From positions 16,703,475-16,767,474 of the forward strand of contig CAMGYJ010000008.1 in the NCBI GenBank assembly GCA_946122785.1: 64,000 bases of DNA. Direction: 5' to 3'. The position numbers and the translations under genes are program-made. The notes below the pieces were generated by a model that was not told the DNA's origin, did not search any database, and was given only the letters and a program-made list of their open reading frames with translations. Source of the stretch: Linum tenue. Taxonomy: Eukaryota > Streptophyta > Magnoliopsida > Malpighiales > Linaceae. Below, piece after piece: positions 43,770 through 54,922 of the stretch (within the stretch, counting starts at the first letter, position 1; every line of letters starts with the position of its first letter).

Positions 43770-45418
43770 CTATACGATCTTCTTTACTTTTTCTACTATG
43801 TGTTGGATCTTTCGGGTCAGCCCTTCTGTATGCTCCTCAATGTGATTCAGTAGCTGATCTACATATCCTCGGAGTGATGCCGAACGTTTTCTTTCCATTA
43901 GCAGCTCATCACTGTTATTCCCTTCAGAGTCGATCTTCTTTACTTTTTCTACTATGTGTTGGATCTTTCGGGTCAGCCCTTCTGTATGCTCCTCAATGTG
44001 ATTCAGTAGCTGATCTACATATCCTCGGAGTGATGCCGAACGTTTTCTTTCCATTAGCAGCTCATCACTAAGTTGGCGGATCCTTTCATCAGCAGCCTGA
44101 AAAAGCAAAAGCCAGTAATCCCATTAACAAAATGAAGAAGATAATGAAAAGGAAACGCAAGCTGTTAATTGGAAGTGTGCAGAAAAGGTTCGTTGCATGT
44201 TACATGACTGGAGTTCTAAACATCTAAGTCAAAAGTCTCAAACTTTATCCCTTTGTAAACAATCAGCATGAAAGAAAAGGAGATGATAGTGTCTCGACTT
44301 CTAAAGAAGAATAAACTTGAATCTAACTAAGCAATTAATTCCCTGCTGTAGGAACACTAACAAACTCTTATCGTATACAACACGAACCCGAATGATCCTT
44401 CTAGCAATTCAGGAAGAATGCACTCATTATTGCACAAAACCTACTCCTCATAATTCGAACCCTCATCAAAAGAGTCCGTTAAGACATGTCCACGACTGAA
44501 AAGAAGAATCTGACAGTCCATATTGCTTCTAACAAAAAAGAAATGAAGAAAAAGAACAATCAGAAGCGCCAGTGAGCACCTCATGATCTGGAGGTTACTT
44601 CCTGACATAGACACATTACAAATGATCATAAGGATTATCCCAAAATGAACAACATGGGAAGCCCTAGTTAGATGAATGACTTCTGTCTCCACTTCCTATT
44701 GAAACATTCGAAGATCAAGCATGCTTCATTCCTATTACAATTTCCTAATGGCTTCCATACAACATCTACCGCTGAAGGTGGCAGTTTGTTTCAGCTAGAT
44801 GCTAAGAGCCTAAAGAGAACACTAGAGAATAAAAATAGCAGGGAGAAAGGAACGAACCGGAATTTGATAGACGCGAGTCCCTATCGAACGTTGATCTTGA
44901 AGCTGGGTGGCAGCAGCCAGCGGATGAGTGTGCTCCTTCACCAAGATTTTCACAACCCATCTCCCAGATTTCTGCCTCGTGAACCCTACTTTCGCCTTGC
45001 ATCCAACCCTAGTAACAGCCCGATGGCGACGCTTCCGCTCTGCAGCACTTATCCCCAAGTTCTGCTTCTGCTGATACCTATGGGACTTCCTATACCCCTC
45101 TTTGTTGCAAACAATCCTCCTCGAGATCACCGATCCATCTCGAGCCCGATTCAGATCCCCCATCCGGATTGCGAAACCCACCCGCTGCGCATATGCACAG
45201 TAGAATTCCACCGCTTCCACCTCTGAATCGAATTCCGGGCCCAAATACGGTTCTAATTCGAAAATGGCGGTTCCCTGTGCGCAATTCGGAGAAGAAGACT
45301 CCCCCCGGTTCAAGTCGAGGGGAGAAGATACTGCCCCATGTTCGTCCGAAACCGGCGGCCCTGCAGTTTCATCGCTGCCGGGATTTGGGATCTTATCGCC
45401 ATCACATTCTGATTCCAC
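43770..45418 (-). CDS. FAR1-related protein (short, single FAR1 domain plus coiled coil)
   Basis: Two exons: 45418-44858 (187 codons) and 44096-43770 (108 codons plus stop); intron GT-AG, phase 0; 295 residues. Residues about 60-155 are the FAR1 DNA-binding domain: EPYLGPEFDSEVEAVEFY, SRRIVCNKEGYRK, VGCKAKV, KSGRWVVKILVKEHTHPL, with the C-C-H-H zinc ligands in place. The C-terminus is a coiled coil (ERIRQLSDELLMERKRSAS) as in short FAR1 family members, which lack the transposase core and SWIM finger of FHY3/FAR1. A 139-bp block of exon 2 is duplicated (43775-43913 and 43931-44069, period 156 bp), adding 52 residues in frame and repeating the coiled coil. Members are nuclear and presumed regulators; targets here are unknown. 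DEG8 starts 1.03 kb away on the other strand. Confidence 0.88.
43775..44069. repeat. In-frame tandem duplication in the FAR1-related gene
   Basis: 43775-43913 and 43931-44069 are identical over 139 bp, separated by 17 bp. The 156-bp period equals 52 codons. Confidence 0.95.
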
Positions 45419-46446
45419 TGCGGCAGAGTAATAGTAATAAAAAGAATCACACTACAGAAAATCAAGCCTCGCCGGTAATTTCCAGTTCTTGGGTTCCATA
45501 TTCGCTAACAAAACGGAGGGAAAGAAACTTAGCTTGCTCCTACCCTCTCTCTGATCGAAGTTCCTGATTTGCGAGATGTGTTCATTGTCTTCTTCGACCG
45601 CGATTGACGGAAATGGGGAAGACCCTTGGGGTTGATCGAAGCCCCGCTCGTCCACCACCGCTTCGCCGCCCAGACCCCTCGCCGCACTCCCAAGCGCAAT
45701 ATCCGAACTCTCAAGTACTCAGTTAGCCAATAGCTTCATCTATTTTCTTGTAATTAGGGATGCCGCTTGTCAATTGTTTCGAATTGGGAATTTTATGTAG
45801 TGTGTTCACCTGCGTTGGAGGAAGATGCGAGAGAGCGGGGCAGATTCGGGGTTCTTTCAGATGGGAGATGAGAAAAGGAATAGGAAGGAGGACGGTTGCA
45901 GGTTGCGGAAAAGGAAAAATATCCCGCCTAAATGGACTGCCATGTCAGACTCCTTAAATCACTCTACGGGCAAGGAATTTTGAATAGTGGTAGTAGTTTT
46001 ACTTTTCAGCTATAAATGATACTGTTGATTGTATGGTTTGATACTTTGATTAGTAGTTATATCATACGAGAACTCAAATCAGACTAGCCCAACTGGATAG
46101 CAAACCAAAGCTTAGCCCAATTAAGTTGGACCGACCTTGTTACTTGGGCCAACCTAGGACCTTTGAATTGTAGAAGAATTTTGGGCCGCGTGGAATCTCT
46201 GGTTCCACGAAAACTAGGGCCAAATCGATGATTGATGTAATTTTACTCTCAAATCTCGGCTAAGGAAATTTCCGTCATAGCCATTGCATTGCCGGGTTAA
46301 TGCGTTTCAGGTTTCACCACCACCAAAGCCTTATCTTTTCTTGTGCCGCACCCTTCTGCTACTCGAGATTTTGTACTTGGTACATTGCATACCGTTAGCT
46401 AGTTCTTTAGCCATTTGGGTCGGTTTCTTTGTGAAGCTTGTAGCAA
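45419..46446. promoter_or_regulatory. Shared upstream region of the FAR1-related gene and DEG8
   Basis: Divergent genes are separated by 1,028 bp. The left 300 bp is probably 5' UTR of the FAR1-related gene. No clear TATA box was assigned for either. No transposon was recognised, in contrast to most intergenic DNA here. Confidence 0.5.
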
Positions 46447-49400
46447 ATGCAGATGTCTGCCTGCACCGATTTCTGTTCCCTGCAGAATTCATCATCGTCA
46501 TTCCATGGAAATGGAATCGTTCTTCCATTGCCTTTCTCCATGGGTCGGCGCCGGTTTTTGTCATCGATTTGTATTCGATCTTCATTTTCAACGAGAGAAG
46601 ACGAGTATGCTTCCCTGCCCATTTCAGTCGACATTCCCAGGTTAGCTCTGCAGTTATTGCTCTTTGCTTTTTCTTCAAGTGGGTTGACGAACTAATTGGG
46701 TCTTCGGCGATTTAGTGATATGAGATAGTGACTGGCAATCAGCTCTCTCTGAATGGTATTGTAGTAATACTCATGCAAGCTTTGAAGTTACTTAATTTGG
46801 TTTCTGTGTTTTGTGTTTGAAACTTGCAATAGCTATGAACAATTGGGTTCTCAGGAGAACACTCGATTTTTCTTTTCATTTTTCTCCTGTTTAAGAACAT
46901 AATGAATCGTGGTTTGAGGTTTCTATTAAATTTCATCATCATTCATGTAAATTTGCCTCTTCTATGGATGTTTAGAGATGGAGTCCAAGGCTTAGTCGAA
47001 GGAGCAACGCCTGACATGATGAAAAGGCGGATGCTACTCGCAAGTATTTCAGTGCTTCTATGTTGCAATCCTCCAAGATACATGCCAGGTCTGAACAACT
47101 CATCTTTGTCCTGTCTTGAAACCCAATCAAATTTGTAGTTTGTTTATGATAGATGTAGATCATCCAAGATGGTTTTAAGTTAACAATAATAGGATGTGTA
47201 GCAAACCAATTTTTTTTTTTTTTTTTTACTTGTGAACGTACTTGTCCATTAAAAGAGCTGGTGACTATGCATGTGTTTTGGTTAATTATACTAGGGATCG
47301 ACCAGGAGTCCAGGACTAGGGAACATCTCTTCTTTGAGAAGTCTTAAGGTGTAATCAGGTTACTGATTCCAGGACATAAGCATTTCCAATATTCCATATA
47401 AGGTTCTAGGCCTGTAAAATCACTTGTTCACAACATAAAAATGAATGGACAGAAAGCATCCGCTATTGACATTCGAATTCATAATGTGAAGTCATTCTAT
47501 CAGATTCCTAATATTCATTGAGGATGACTTGCCTGTTAACCTTTCTGAATTATTGCAAATCATAAGCTTATATTATCTGATAAATTCTTGGATCACAGCA
47601 AAAGCATTGGGGGATCCTTCGATGACGCTCGAACAAGTAACTCCTCCTGTTATTGGCCCTGGAGCACTCTTTCCTACAGAGGTTCATTCTGAACCTTACA
47701 ATTTTTTCCATGTGTTTTAATCGATCCCTTGACGCCTTTCATATTGTATGTTTTACCACGTTGTCTTTAATTGGCAGGAAAGAGTTGTCAGGCTGTTTGA
47801 AGGCAATACATACTCGGTTGTCAATATCTTTGATGTGACTTTGCGCCCACAGCTAAAAATGACTGGTGTTGTTGAGGTAATTCATTATGTAATCTTGTGT
47901 TGGTTAATTACATGGTATCAAGGACATTCAAATGCCTTGAAGCTTGACAATGCGCTGGGACACCCTTCATTTTTTCCTTCATCAAGCATTTTTTTATGAA
48001 TCCTTCATCAAGCATTGGTATGTTGATGATTATGTCATTTATGCAATTCAAAGTTGCTAATGTGAATTGTTTTTATAATGGCTGTAACTCCTCCTTGCAG
48101 ATTCCCGAAGGAAATGGTTCTGGTGTTATCTGGGACAGGCAGGGGCATGTTGTCACAAATTACCATGGTAATGTCAAAAAATGAAATCTTGTTTGTTTGG
48201 CAATTCATTTAGTATTAATTATGTGAATTGGTGATGTTTATCTTTTGCTCCGCTTTTGTTCGAATTGCCGCATGCAATATTCCTGGTAGTTTCTGCAAAT
48301 GACATGTCAACCCTCAAACTTATTACGTTTCACGGTCTTTTGAAAATCCAAGTCATGATAATTTCTGCATTATTGTGTGGTTCGTTTTTGCGTTGATTTT
48401 GTTCTCAACATGAGAATTACACCAATATGCAAGTGAACATTTTTTTTAACTGTATATATGATATTGAATCCTTTTGGATTAATGGATTACTATATGTTTA
48501 AAGTGATTCATCCTATTGTGGATATTACCAGTGATAGGTAATTCACTTTCAAGAAATCCGAGTCCTGGTCAAGTTGTTGCAAGAGTAAATATTCTGACAT
48601 CAGAGGGGTGAGATGTTTAGTGCCCTTTGCTTGCAGTTTGGCCTATGATATCTGGTCCTAGTAACTCACCTAAGTTCAAAATACTGGTGGCATAAGATTT
48701 TTCTGGATTCAAAGTCCTCACTGTTTGTGCTATGCTAAAAGGATTCAGAAGAATTTTGAGGGAAGGCTGATTGGTGCCGACCGTGCTAAGGACCTTGCTG
48801 TATTGCAGGTATGATATCATGACATTTTCCTGCTTATCATGAAAATTAGTGACAAAAGGATATTTAAATCAGTTTTCAACAAGCCAACTGGCCAGTGTGG
48901 GATTATTCTTTAGGTTGAGTGCTCAAGTGATCTACGAGGTAGAAGACATAACAGATCAACTTTATATGTGAAGTCATAAAGTCATTGCATATATGCAGCA
49001 GTCATTTGTTAAATGAATGTTCTGTAATAAATGACCTTTAAGTTATTCTTGGCATCTTCCTTTCATATTTTAACGTCAGAGCAATGCGACTGACCAAAAT
49101 TAACTAGATTGGGTTCAGTCTGAAGTGAGTGAAAGCTATATGTTAAAGTTAATGGCTCTTTGCTCTCATATATCTGTCAGCCATTGTGATTTCTGATAGG
49201 TAGAAGCACCTGAAGATCTATTGAAACCGACAAAGCTGGGGGAATCTTCTTCTGTGAGGGTTGGACAACAATGCCTAGCAATTGGAAATCCTTTTGGTTT
49301 CGACCACACACTCACTGTGGGAGTTATTAGTGGGCTTAATCGAGATATTTTTAGCCAAACTGGGGTAACGATTAGTGGTGGAATTCAAACAGATGCTGCT

Positions 49401-50625
49401 ATCAACCCAGGGAATAGGTTAGTCCACTGTCATGGTGCCTTTCCAATTCTTTTGATCCCATCATACAACAGTTACAAAATTTTCATTTCAGTTAGTGACA
49501 GTGGCGGCCCTTTGTTGGATTCCTTGAGAAGCAAATATCATTTTTGGGCTGTGGGGTTTTAATTGGTTAATTCATGCTATTGTGACAGTGGCGGCCCTTT
49601 GTTGGATTCCAAAGGAAACTTGATTGGGATTAATACAGCAATATTTACTCAGACAGGTACGTCTTGCCATACTTGTCTATCTGAGACACCTCATCCTTAG
49701 AAATGCAACGTTGGTCAAATACTCAAATTGGCATGTCATAGTCCAATACGAAACCATAAAGGGCGCTAAAATCTTAGTGTTTATTTGTGCATGGTGATTT
49801 GTTGTGTTGGTGTACAGGGACATCAGCTGGAGTAGGGTTTGCCATTCCATCTTCAACCGTGGCCAAGATTGTACCCCAGTTAATTAAATTCGGTAAAGTA
49901 AGTATTACGTTTCTTTTCTTTCCCCCCATTATTGTGGACAACTGCATGTGAAGAATGATAATACATCTTGTCCCCATTTTTAAATTAGGCTGTTCGAGCT
50001 GGTTTGAATGTGGACATTGCTCCTGATCCAGTTGCGAGTCAACTCACTGTTCGTAATGGTGCCCTAATTTTGCAGGTGCGTGTATATGTTTCTTTAAGTT
50101 TCATTTGCATATCTTCTGCGTTATTTTGTTGAATTCTGTCGTCTTGTCTTTAGGGGTCGTTTGGATGGCAAAATATGACGATGGAATGTGGCCTATTTTC
50201 CATCCATTGATAGAATATTGCACTTTCCTTTGATTGAATGACCATTTGAACGATGACACAGTGTCATGCTGATGAAATGTAGTCTTATTGTTGTGGTGCA
50301 TTTAGGTTCCTACTAATAGTCTTGCTGCCAAGGCTGGCCTACTTCCAACCACAAGAGGGTTCGCTGGGAACATAGTATTAGGCGACGTCATTGTTGCAGT
50401 GGACAATAAACCGGTAACGCATTTTCTTACTGGGTTTCTTAAAGTTCAGACGCCATCTAGAATCTGAATCGACTAATAAATGCTGCATTATGCAATCAGG
50501 TGAAAAGCAAAACAGAGTTGGACAGAGTATTGGATGATTACAATGTCGGGGACGAAGTAGTGTTGAAGATTCAGAGAAGTGGGGAGAACTTGGAACTACC
50601 TGTGACTCTAGAGCAAAGAAGTTGA
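46447..50625 (+). CDS. DEG8: Protease Do-like 8, chloroplastic (DEG8 orthologue)
   Basis: Thirteen exons: 46447-46640, 46976-47088, 47599-47681, 47778-47876, 48101-48167, 48532-48607, 48742-48808, 49200-49417, 49589-49656, 49818-49897, 49989-50075, 50306-50413, 50500-50625; 461 residues, all GT-AG. The N-terminus is a Ser-rich chloroplast transit peptide followed by [13 protein letters not shown], a twin-Arg lumen signal. The trypsin-like domain has TNYH (His185), AKDLAVL (Asp228) and GNSGGP (Ser306); the Ser codon is split by intron 8. One PDZ domain follows ([20 protein letters not shown]). DEG5 has no PDZ; the sequence fits DEG8, which with DEG5 cleaves damaged photosystem II D1 protein in the thylakoid lumen. 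Intron 8 holds a 29-bp copy of the exon 9 start (49495-49523). Intron 11 contains a MITE-like GGGGTCGTTTGGATGG sequence. Confidence 0.93.
49495..49610. repeat. Duplicated acceptor and exon start in DEG8 intron 8
   Basis: The 29-bp block GTGACAGTGGCGGCCCTTTG plus TTGGATTCC occurs at 49495-49523 and 49582-49610. Only the second continues into the conserved [10 protein letters not shown] exon. Use of the first acceptor leads to TAA at 49560-49562. Confidence 0.9.
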
Positions 50626-51256
50626 GCAAAGAAGTTGATGACCGGGGTAGGCTTCCTCGTGTAATAGATTCAGAGTTTTGCAGTAAAAAAAAACTGTGTA
50701 GATATTTCAAGCCCAGATCCTTACATATCGTATTCAACATTTTGAACATACTTCACTGATAGTTGATAGATAATGCACAATCTAAGTTGTTGAATTGAAG
50801 GCTGAAATCAAGGAGCAGTTTGGAACAGAGCTCATTGAGCTCAACTTACTTTGTTCATAATGGTGCAAGTCTGTAACACGGTGTGCTCTACCGTCCATGA
50901 TGTAATTAATATATTGGTGGATAACAAGCACTTATTCTCTTCCTTTCTTTCTACCAACGCATCATTAAATCTCTTCATTTCTTGATCATGCAAGTTCAAC
51001 CCATTTTTAAAGTTCTTTTTTATGTAAAATGTATAAAAAGGATTTCTAATATAAAATATGAATAAAAATTAAAATGTAGTTTAAATGGATGTTGTTAGAT
51101 TTATTTTATATCAAATAATAGTTTTTTACTTTTTATTTTTAAAATTACATAAATGAGTGAAAAGTATATTCTCTTGAAAAAATGATAACAATAATATTGT
51201 ACTCTCACAACAACATTTTACATAAGGTTCAAATAAGAACTCCTATACTCCCACTT
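50626..51256. other. DEG8 3' flank, AT-rich intergenic DNA
   Basis: Contains the DEG8 3' UTR and AT-rich spacer. No gene seen. Confidence 0.5.
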
Positions 51257-52032
51257 AATAAATAATAATAATAATAATAATAATTTAATTTGAGAAAAAT
51301 CTATGCGCTCCTTCCAACCAGATCTGGCATGGAAAAATCTATTATGCGCTGCTCACATCTCCAAGATCGAGATTGCCGATACGGTCTTCCTATTCTGGCG
51401 AATTTGGAAAGGAAGATGCAAAGCTACTTATGCTTTAGTATTACTTCAAGCTCGAGTTTTGTTCCGACAACTAACAGCGCATATAGAGGAATGGCGAACG
51501 TCGGAGGGACAGTGTTCAGAGATCATCGGCGAACCCTAACAATCAAACAGGACCTCGAAGGAGTCATCCAGATGTTATATGCCCTAATAACGGTATCCTT
51601 GTGAGATTTGACGGAGCCATGAAGAAAAACCAAGGAGGCTCCATCGGATTTGCGGGATTCTCGAGAGACGGTACGTTATCCTTTGCTTTTGGTAAATATT
51701 ATGAAGGAATTTCGGAGGCTTACATTTCCGAGCTTCTAGCTCTTAGAGACGCTATGAGATGGTGCTTAACACATAATTTTTTGGTGGTTGCATTTTGTGG
51801 AGACGCTCAACTGGTTATCAAGCACGCTATGGCAAAGAAAGCTTCTCACTCTCGAGCAGGGGCCGTCTTGGAGGAAGTTCACTCCTTTTTCTCCTTTTTT
51901 GAGTCAGTGTCGTGTCTTTTTGCTCCTCGGAGCTTTAACAGAGCTGCCCATGTAGTGGCTAATCAGGCTCTTTCATCGGGAATCCGCTTGCTTACGGATT
52001 ACCGTCCTTTTTTGGAATCTACTTGTACCTGA
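51257..52032 (+). pseudogene. Non-LTR (LINE) fragment: linker and RNase H domain
   Basis: The frame ending at TGA 52030-52032 reads VRFDGAMKKNQGGSIGFAGF, YISELLALRDAM, CGDAQLVIKHA and NRAAHVVANQAL, which is the RNase H-like domain found at the end of plant non-LTR elements (D, E and D in the usual positions). A different frame upstream (51303-51539) has LAWKNLLCAAHISKIEIADT then VFLFWRIWKGRCKA, the segment that precedes it; the two need one frameshift near 51540. An (AAT)n run begins the piece (51257-51285) and another follows it. The fragment is 5'-truncated and dead. Confidence 0.8.
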
Positions 52033-52071
52033 GTCGAGTCTTTGTCCCATGCCCTCTGGGCTTGCCTTGGA

Positions 52072-52072
52072 A

Positions 52073-52114
<42 letters not shown>
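52072..52114. repeat. (AAT)n microsatellite at the LINE 3' end
   Basis: About 14 AAT units, 40 bp after the LINE stop codon; probably grown from the element tail. Confidence 0.9.
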
Positions 52115-52117
<3 letters not shown>

Positions 52118-52511
52118 TCCTATTTTAATGATATAAAGTATTTTTCAATTTTTTCTAAAGACGAGATTTTAGAGTTGTTTGGGCCGGACTTCAGTTTTGA
52201 AGCATGTTTCATGAAACTGTACCGGAGATCGTACCGGAAAAGTCAGTGGTAGCGTATTTTATGACAAAATCGTGATTCAATCGTAGTTCAACCGTTAGTA
52301 CCGTTAAATACCACCTACCTGTTTAGCCTCCAATATTGATATTTTATGGCTGAACCGCCTGTACGATACGGTTTCATGGACCAAGTATAAAAATATTTCT
52401 AAATACTGAACCAAATATAGACATGATTTCATGGTCAACAACGAAATCACAAATTAGTCAATTTGCAAAGTAAAGTGTGCGACCTAATGCTTCGTGACAA
52501 ACAAAGACGAA

Positions 52512-52790
52512 GGGGTCGTTTGGATGAGGAATTGTAACGGATCAATTTGACACAATTGTCTCGTTTTGAGACAATTGTACCAAAATGCCTCGTTTGCCAG
52601 CAAAAAAATTGGATGGATCAATCTGCCTGAGGTATTTTGAATTGATCCGTTTTGAGTCAATTTCAATTACCTAGGATGGGAGCAAGTAATTCGAATTGGC
52701 TCTTTTTAATTGTCTCGTTTATAAAACGAGACAATTGATTAAATTGACTCATTTTTAGATTTAATCCATTCCAATCCTTTTTCCTCTTTG
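52512..52790. repeat. MITE-like segment with nested palindromes
   Basis: Begins GGGGTCGTTTGGATGAGGAA. Contains two strong palindromes: CAATTGTCTC...GAGACAATTG (52554-52578) and AATTGTCTCGTTT...AAACGAGACAATT (52709-52737). The right end is not clear and no target duplication was identified. The opening motif also occurs in DEG8 intron 11 (50154). Confidence 0.45.
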
Positions 52791-52833
52791 GTGGAAAATA
52801 ATTATCCATCAACATTCAACAGGTCGTGCCCCA

Positions 52834-52992
52834 TGGGCCAAACCCAATGTTGACCCAGGCCTGGAGTGATAGCTATCGAGTCACGGTCCGGCCCGAATCA
52901 CTTTCGCTTTCGCCGTGTACGGCTGTACGCTTCTGTTGCCTTGCCTCCGTCTTTGTAAACCCTAAGCCGCTCCTCTTCACCACATATATAAT
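52834..52992 (+). promoter_or_regulatory. Promoter-like cluster: TGGGCC, telo-box, TATA
   Basis: TGGGCC (52834-52839), AAACCCTAA (52957-52965) and CATATATAAT (52983-52992) occur in this order. Site II plus telo-box is the usual promoter pair of plant ribosomal-protein and snoRNA genes. No protein-coding gene was recognised downstream before 53800. Confidence 0.4.
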
Positions 52993-53804
52993 ATCGCGCC
53001 CCAATCCACTAACCCGTCTCATCTCTTCCATTGATCTGGCGATCAGTTTACGCTCATAATTTGCATTGCGATTATATGTTGAGGAAATCATCGGAAGGGG
53101 TGGATTGGAAAGAAATCGATCCGCAGAGTAGAGAATCGTCGATCCCTTTTCTCCGTGACATTTTCTTTTACCAATTCCTCCCATTCCATTGAATTCCATC
53201 AATAGATTTAGATGGAAGAGATGTATGTACGTACAGCCTTGCGACCTCCTCTTTTCTATGTTCCTCTCATGGGTTATCTCTGTTTTTTAATTTATTTTGG
53301 TGAAAATCAATACCCTGGTGGAAAATTTGGAAAACAAGGGTTCTGTTTAATTTCGTTGAACAGATCTCTCGTATACCTCAGGAAGAGCACTTGTTCATTG
53401 ACTTTGGGTGAGCCTGTTTCTCTCGTGTCTCTAGGCTCAGTAAGTGATGATACATTCGATTTCTCTCAATGCTCTGTTTTTTTTAAGTCTAAATTTGTTG
53501 CATTGCTGTCTTGATCCTTTGAGGGTAGTAGTTGATGATGACAAATCCAAAGGCTTGTTTCTCAAAGAACATTCGCAGTGGCCGACTAAGAGCTTTCGCC
53601 TTTCGCCGGGCTTGAGAGCTAATGCTGCTCATTTCCTCCTTCCTTGGATGTCTGAGACTCTCTTTTGTCGACGTTTTCTAATTACTTGGACTGACTATCA
53701 ACATTTATGAAGAGAGATCACATATAACAGTGACTTTTATTGAACCCAAGGGATTGATCTATAGGTTGGCAAATGGCATTACAATTCAATGATCTCCCAA
53801 TCAA
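52993..53804. other. Unassigned, possibly transcribed non-coding region
   Basis: Short frames only, none recognisable. Two C-box-like motifs (GTGATGAT at 53446; ATGATGA at 53535) and one D-box-like CTGA at 53652 lie downstream of a telo-box promoter cluster, but terminal stems are missing. Confidence 0.35.
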
Positions 53805-54221
53805 TCAAGGATGAACAAGTGTGGGCTTGTAATCGATGATGAGGAACTTGTCGAGTTTAGGGATGAACAAGTCTGCAAATTCACGGTGAGAAGGATGAGC
53901 CATGTACTCAACGACGTCCTGTTGGCTCTCGAATGTGCACTCAAATATGTGGGTGTACCCTTCATCCATGCCACAGACTCCTACGTCTCTCCCCCTGTTT
54001 AGCAAGACCATGAGTGTGTTTGCAGAAGATGAAACTTTGATGAGATGTCATTGTAATGAGCCAAATGAAGGTTTGGTTTACCAGTGGAAGGACTTCATGG
54101 ACGGGATGAGATTGATAAGATTGGCGTAGTCCTTGATGTGTTGCTCGATTTCATGTGGTGGAATGCCTTTTTTGAACTTTACGACCACTACATGCTTCAA
54201 TTCTCCTTTGGCTCCCTCCAT
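53805..54221 (-). CDS. HS1: Stress-response A/B-barrel (Dabb) protein, HS1-like
   Basis: Two exons: 54221-54082 (donor CACTG|GTAAAC) and 53994-53805 (acceptor AAACAG|GGGG), 109 residues, the same length as Arabidopsis HS1. Exon 1 gives MEGAKGELKHVVVVKFKKGI and YANLINLIPSMKSFHW; exon 2 gives GMDEGYTHIFECTFES, VVEYMAHPSHREFAD and KFLIIDYKPTLVHP. These are the landmarks of the dimeric alpha-beta barrel (PF07876). HS1-type proteins are small, heat-stable and linked to pathogen and abiotic stress; one was described as antimicrobial. An in-frame ATG at 54320 is rejected as start because a TATA-like box (54304-54313) lies at that point. Confidence 0.9.
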
Positions 54222-54250
54222 TTGCGACTTCTGCTGCTCTGTGTGGCTTC

Positions 54251-54313
54251 GTCTCCGGCCGATAACAATGCTCGTGTCTCCGGCCGATAATAATGTACTA
54301 CTACTATATATAT
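54251..54313 (-). promoter_or_regulatory. HS1-like gene promoter and repeated leader
   Basis: Minus-strand TATA-like GCATATATATAG (54304-54313 core) upstream of two copies of a 20-bp block containing CTCCGGCCGATAA (54251-54270 and 54276-54295) that lie in the presumed leader. Confidence 0.4.
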
Positions 54314-54616
54314 GCAACAACGGTCCGTCTTAAGTTGTTGGTTCAAAAACAGTCGGGGTAATTTCATAAATGATAAACGTGTTCAAAGCTCACCCACCCT
54401 CGCCGTCATTCTATCTGTCACCACCACAATCCCCAGCCCTTCTTCATCCCTAAACCAATTGTAGCTAGATTTTATGGACAAGCAATACAGATATTGTTCG
54501 CTTGAAATTATAAGTAATATTGTTCAAATAGTTTGGTTGACATCGTTAATTTTCCCCCCTTCAATCATATTCCTTAGTTTTTATGTAACATCACAATCCT
54601 TTACTACAAGAGGTTG
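54314..54616. other. Upstream region of the HS1-like gene
   Basis: No gene or clear repeat seen. Confidence 0.4.
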
Positions 54617-54912
54617 GAGCACTTCTACTATGGGTACTTTAATGTACAACTTAAAGTTGTACCATAACGTAAAATGTATAAGTTTGGGTTGTACCATAAA
54701 AGAATTTGTACTCTTATGTTATAGTACAACTTCACAACTTTAAGTTGTACCATCACATAAAAGTACAAGTTCAAGTTGTACCATAAAAGAATTTGTAAAA
54801 TAGTATAGGTACAAACTAAAGTTATACCATAACGTTAAAGGTACAACTTGAAGTTGTACCATAAATGCAAAAACTTATAGCACCAATGCTATATAGCATT
54901 GTAAAATTTCTC
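54617..54912. mobile_element. Small MITE with internal GTACAACTT repeats
   Basis: Flanked by a 10-bp perfect direct repeat CAAGAGGTTG (54607-54616 and 54913-54922). Ends GAGCACTTCTAC and the complement of GAGAAATTTTAC match at 9 of 12 positions. The interior repeats AAGTTGTACCATAA at least five times, and a palindrome GTACAACTTAAAGTTGTAC lies at 54642. Target size fits a Mutator-type MITE. Confidence 0.7.
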
Positions 54913-54922
54913 CAAGAGGTTG

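Noticed and set aside
43676..44071. Plus-strand frame with a repeated SSLLFLLCVGSFGSALLYAP segment
   Set aside because: It is the antisense shadow of the duplicated FAR1-related coiled-coil exon.
53446..53655. C/D box snoRNA genes
   Set aside because: C-box and D-box-like motifs exist, but terminal stems and D'/C' spacing are not convincing, so no ncRNA feature is called.
54222..54320. N-terminal extension of the HS1-like protein from the upstream ATG
   Set aside because: A TATA-like box overlaps the upstream ATG, and known HS1 proteins begin at the MEGAKGE-equivalent Met.
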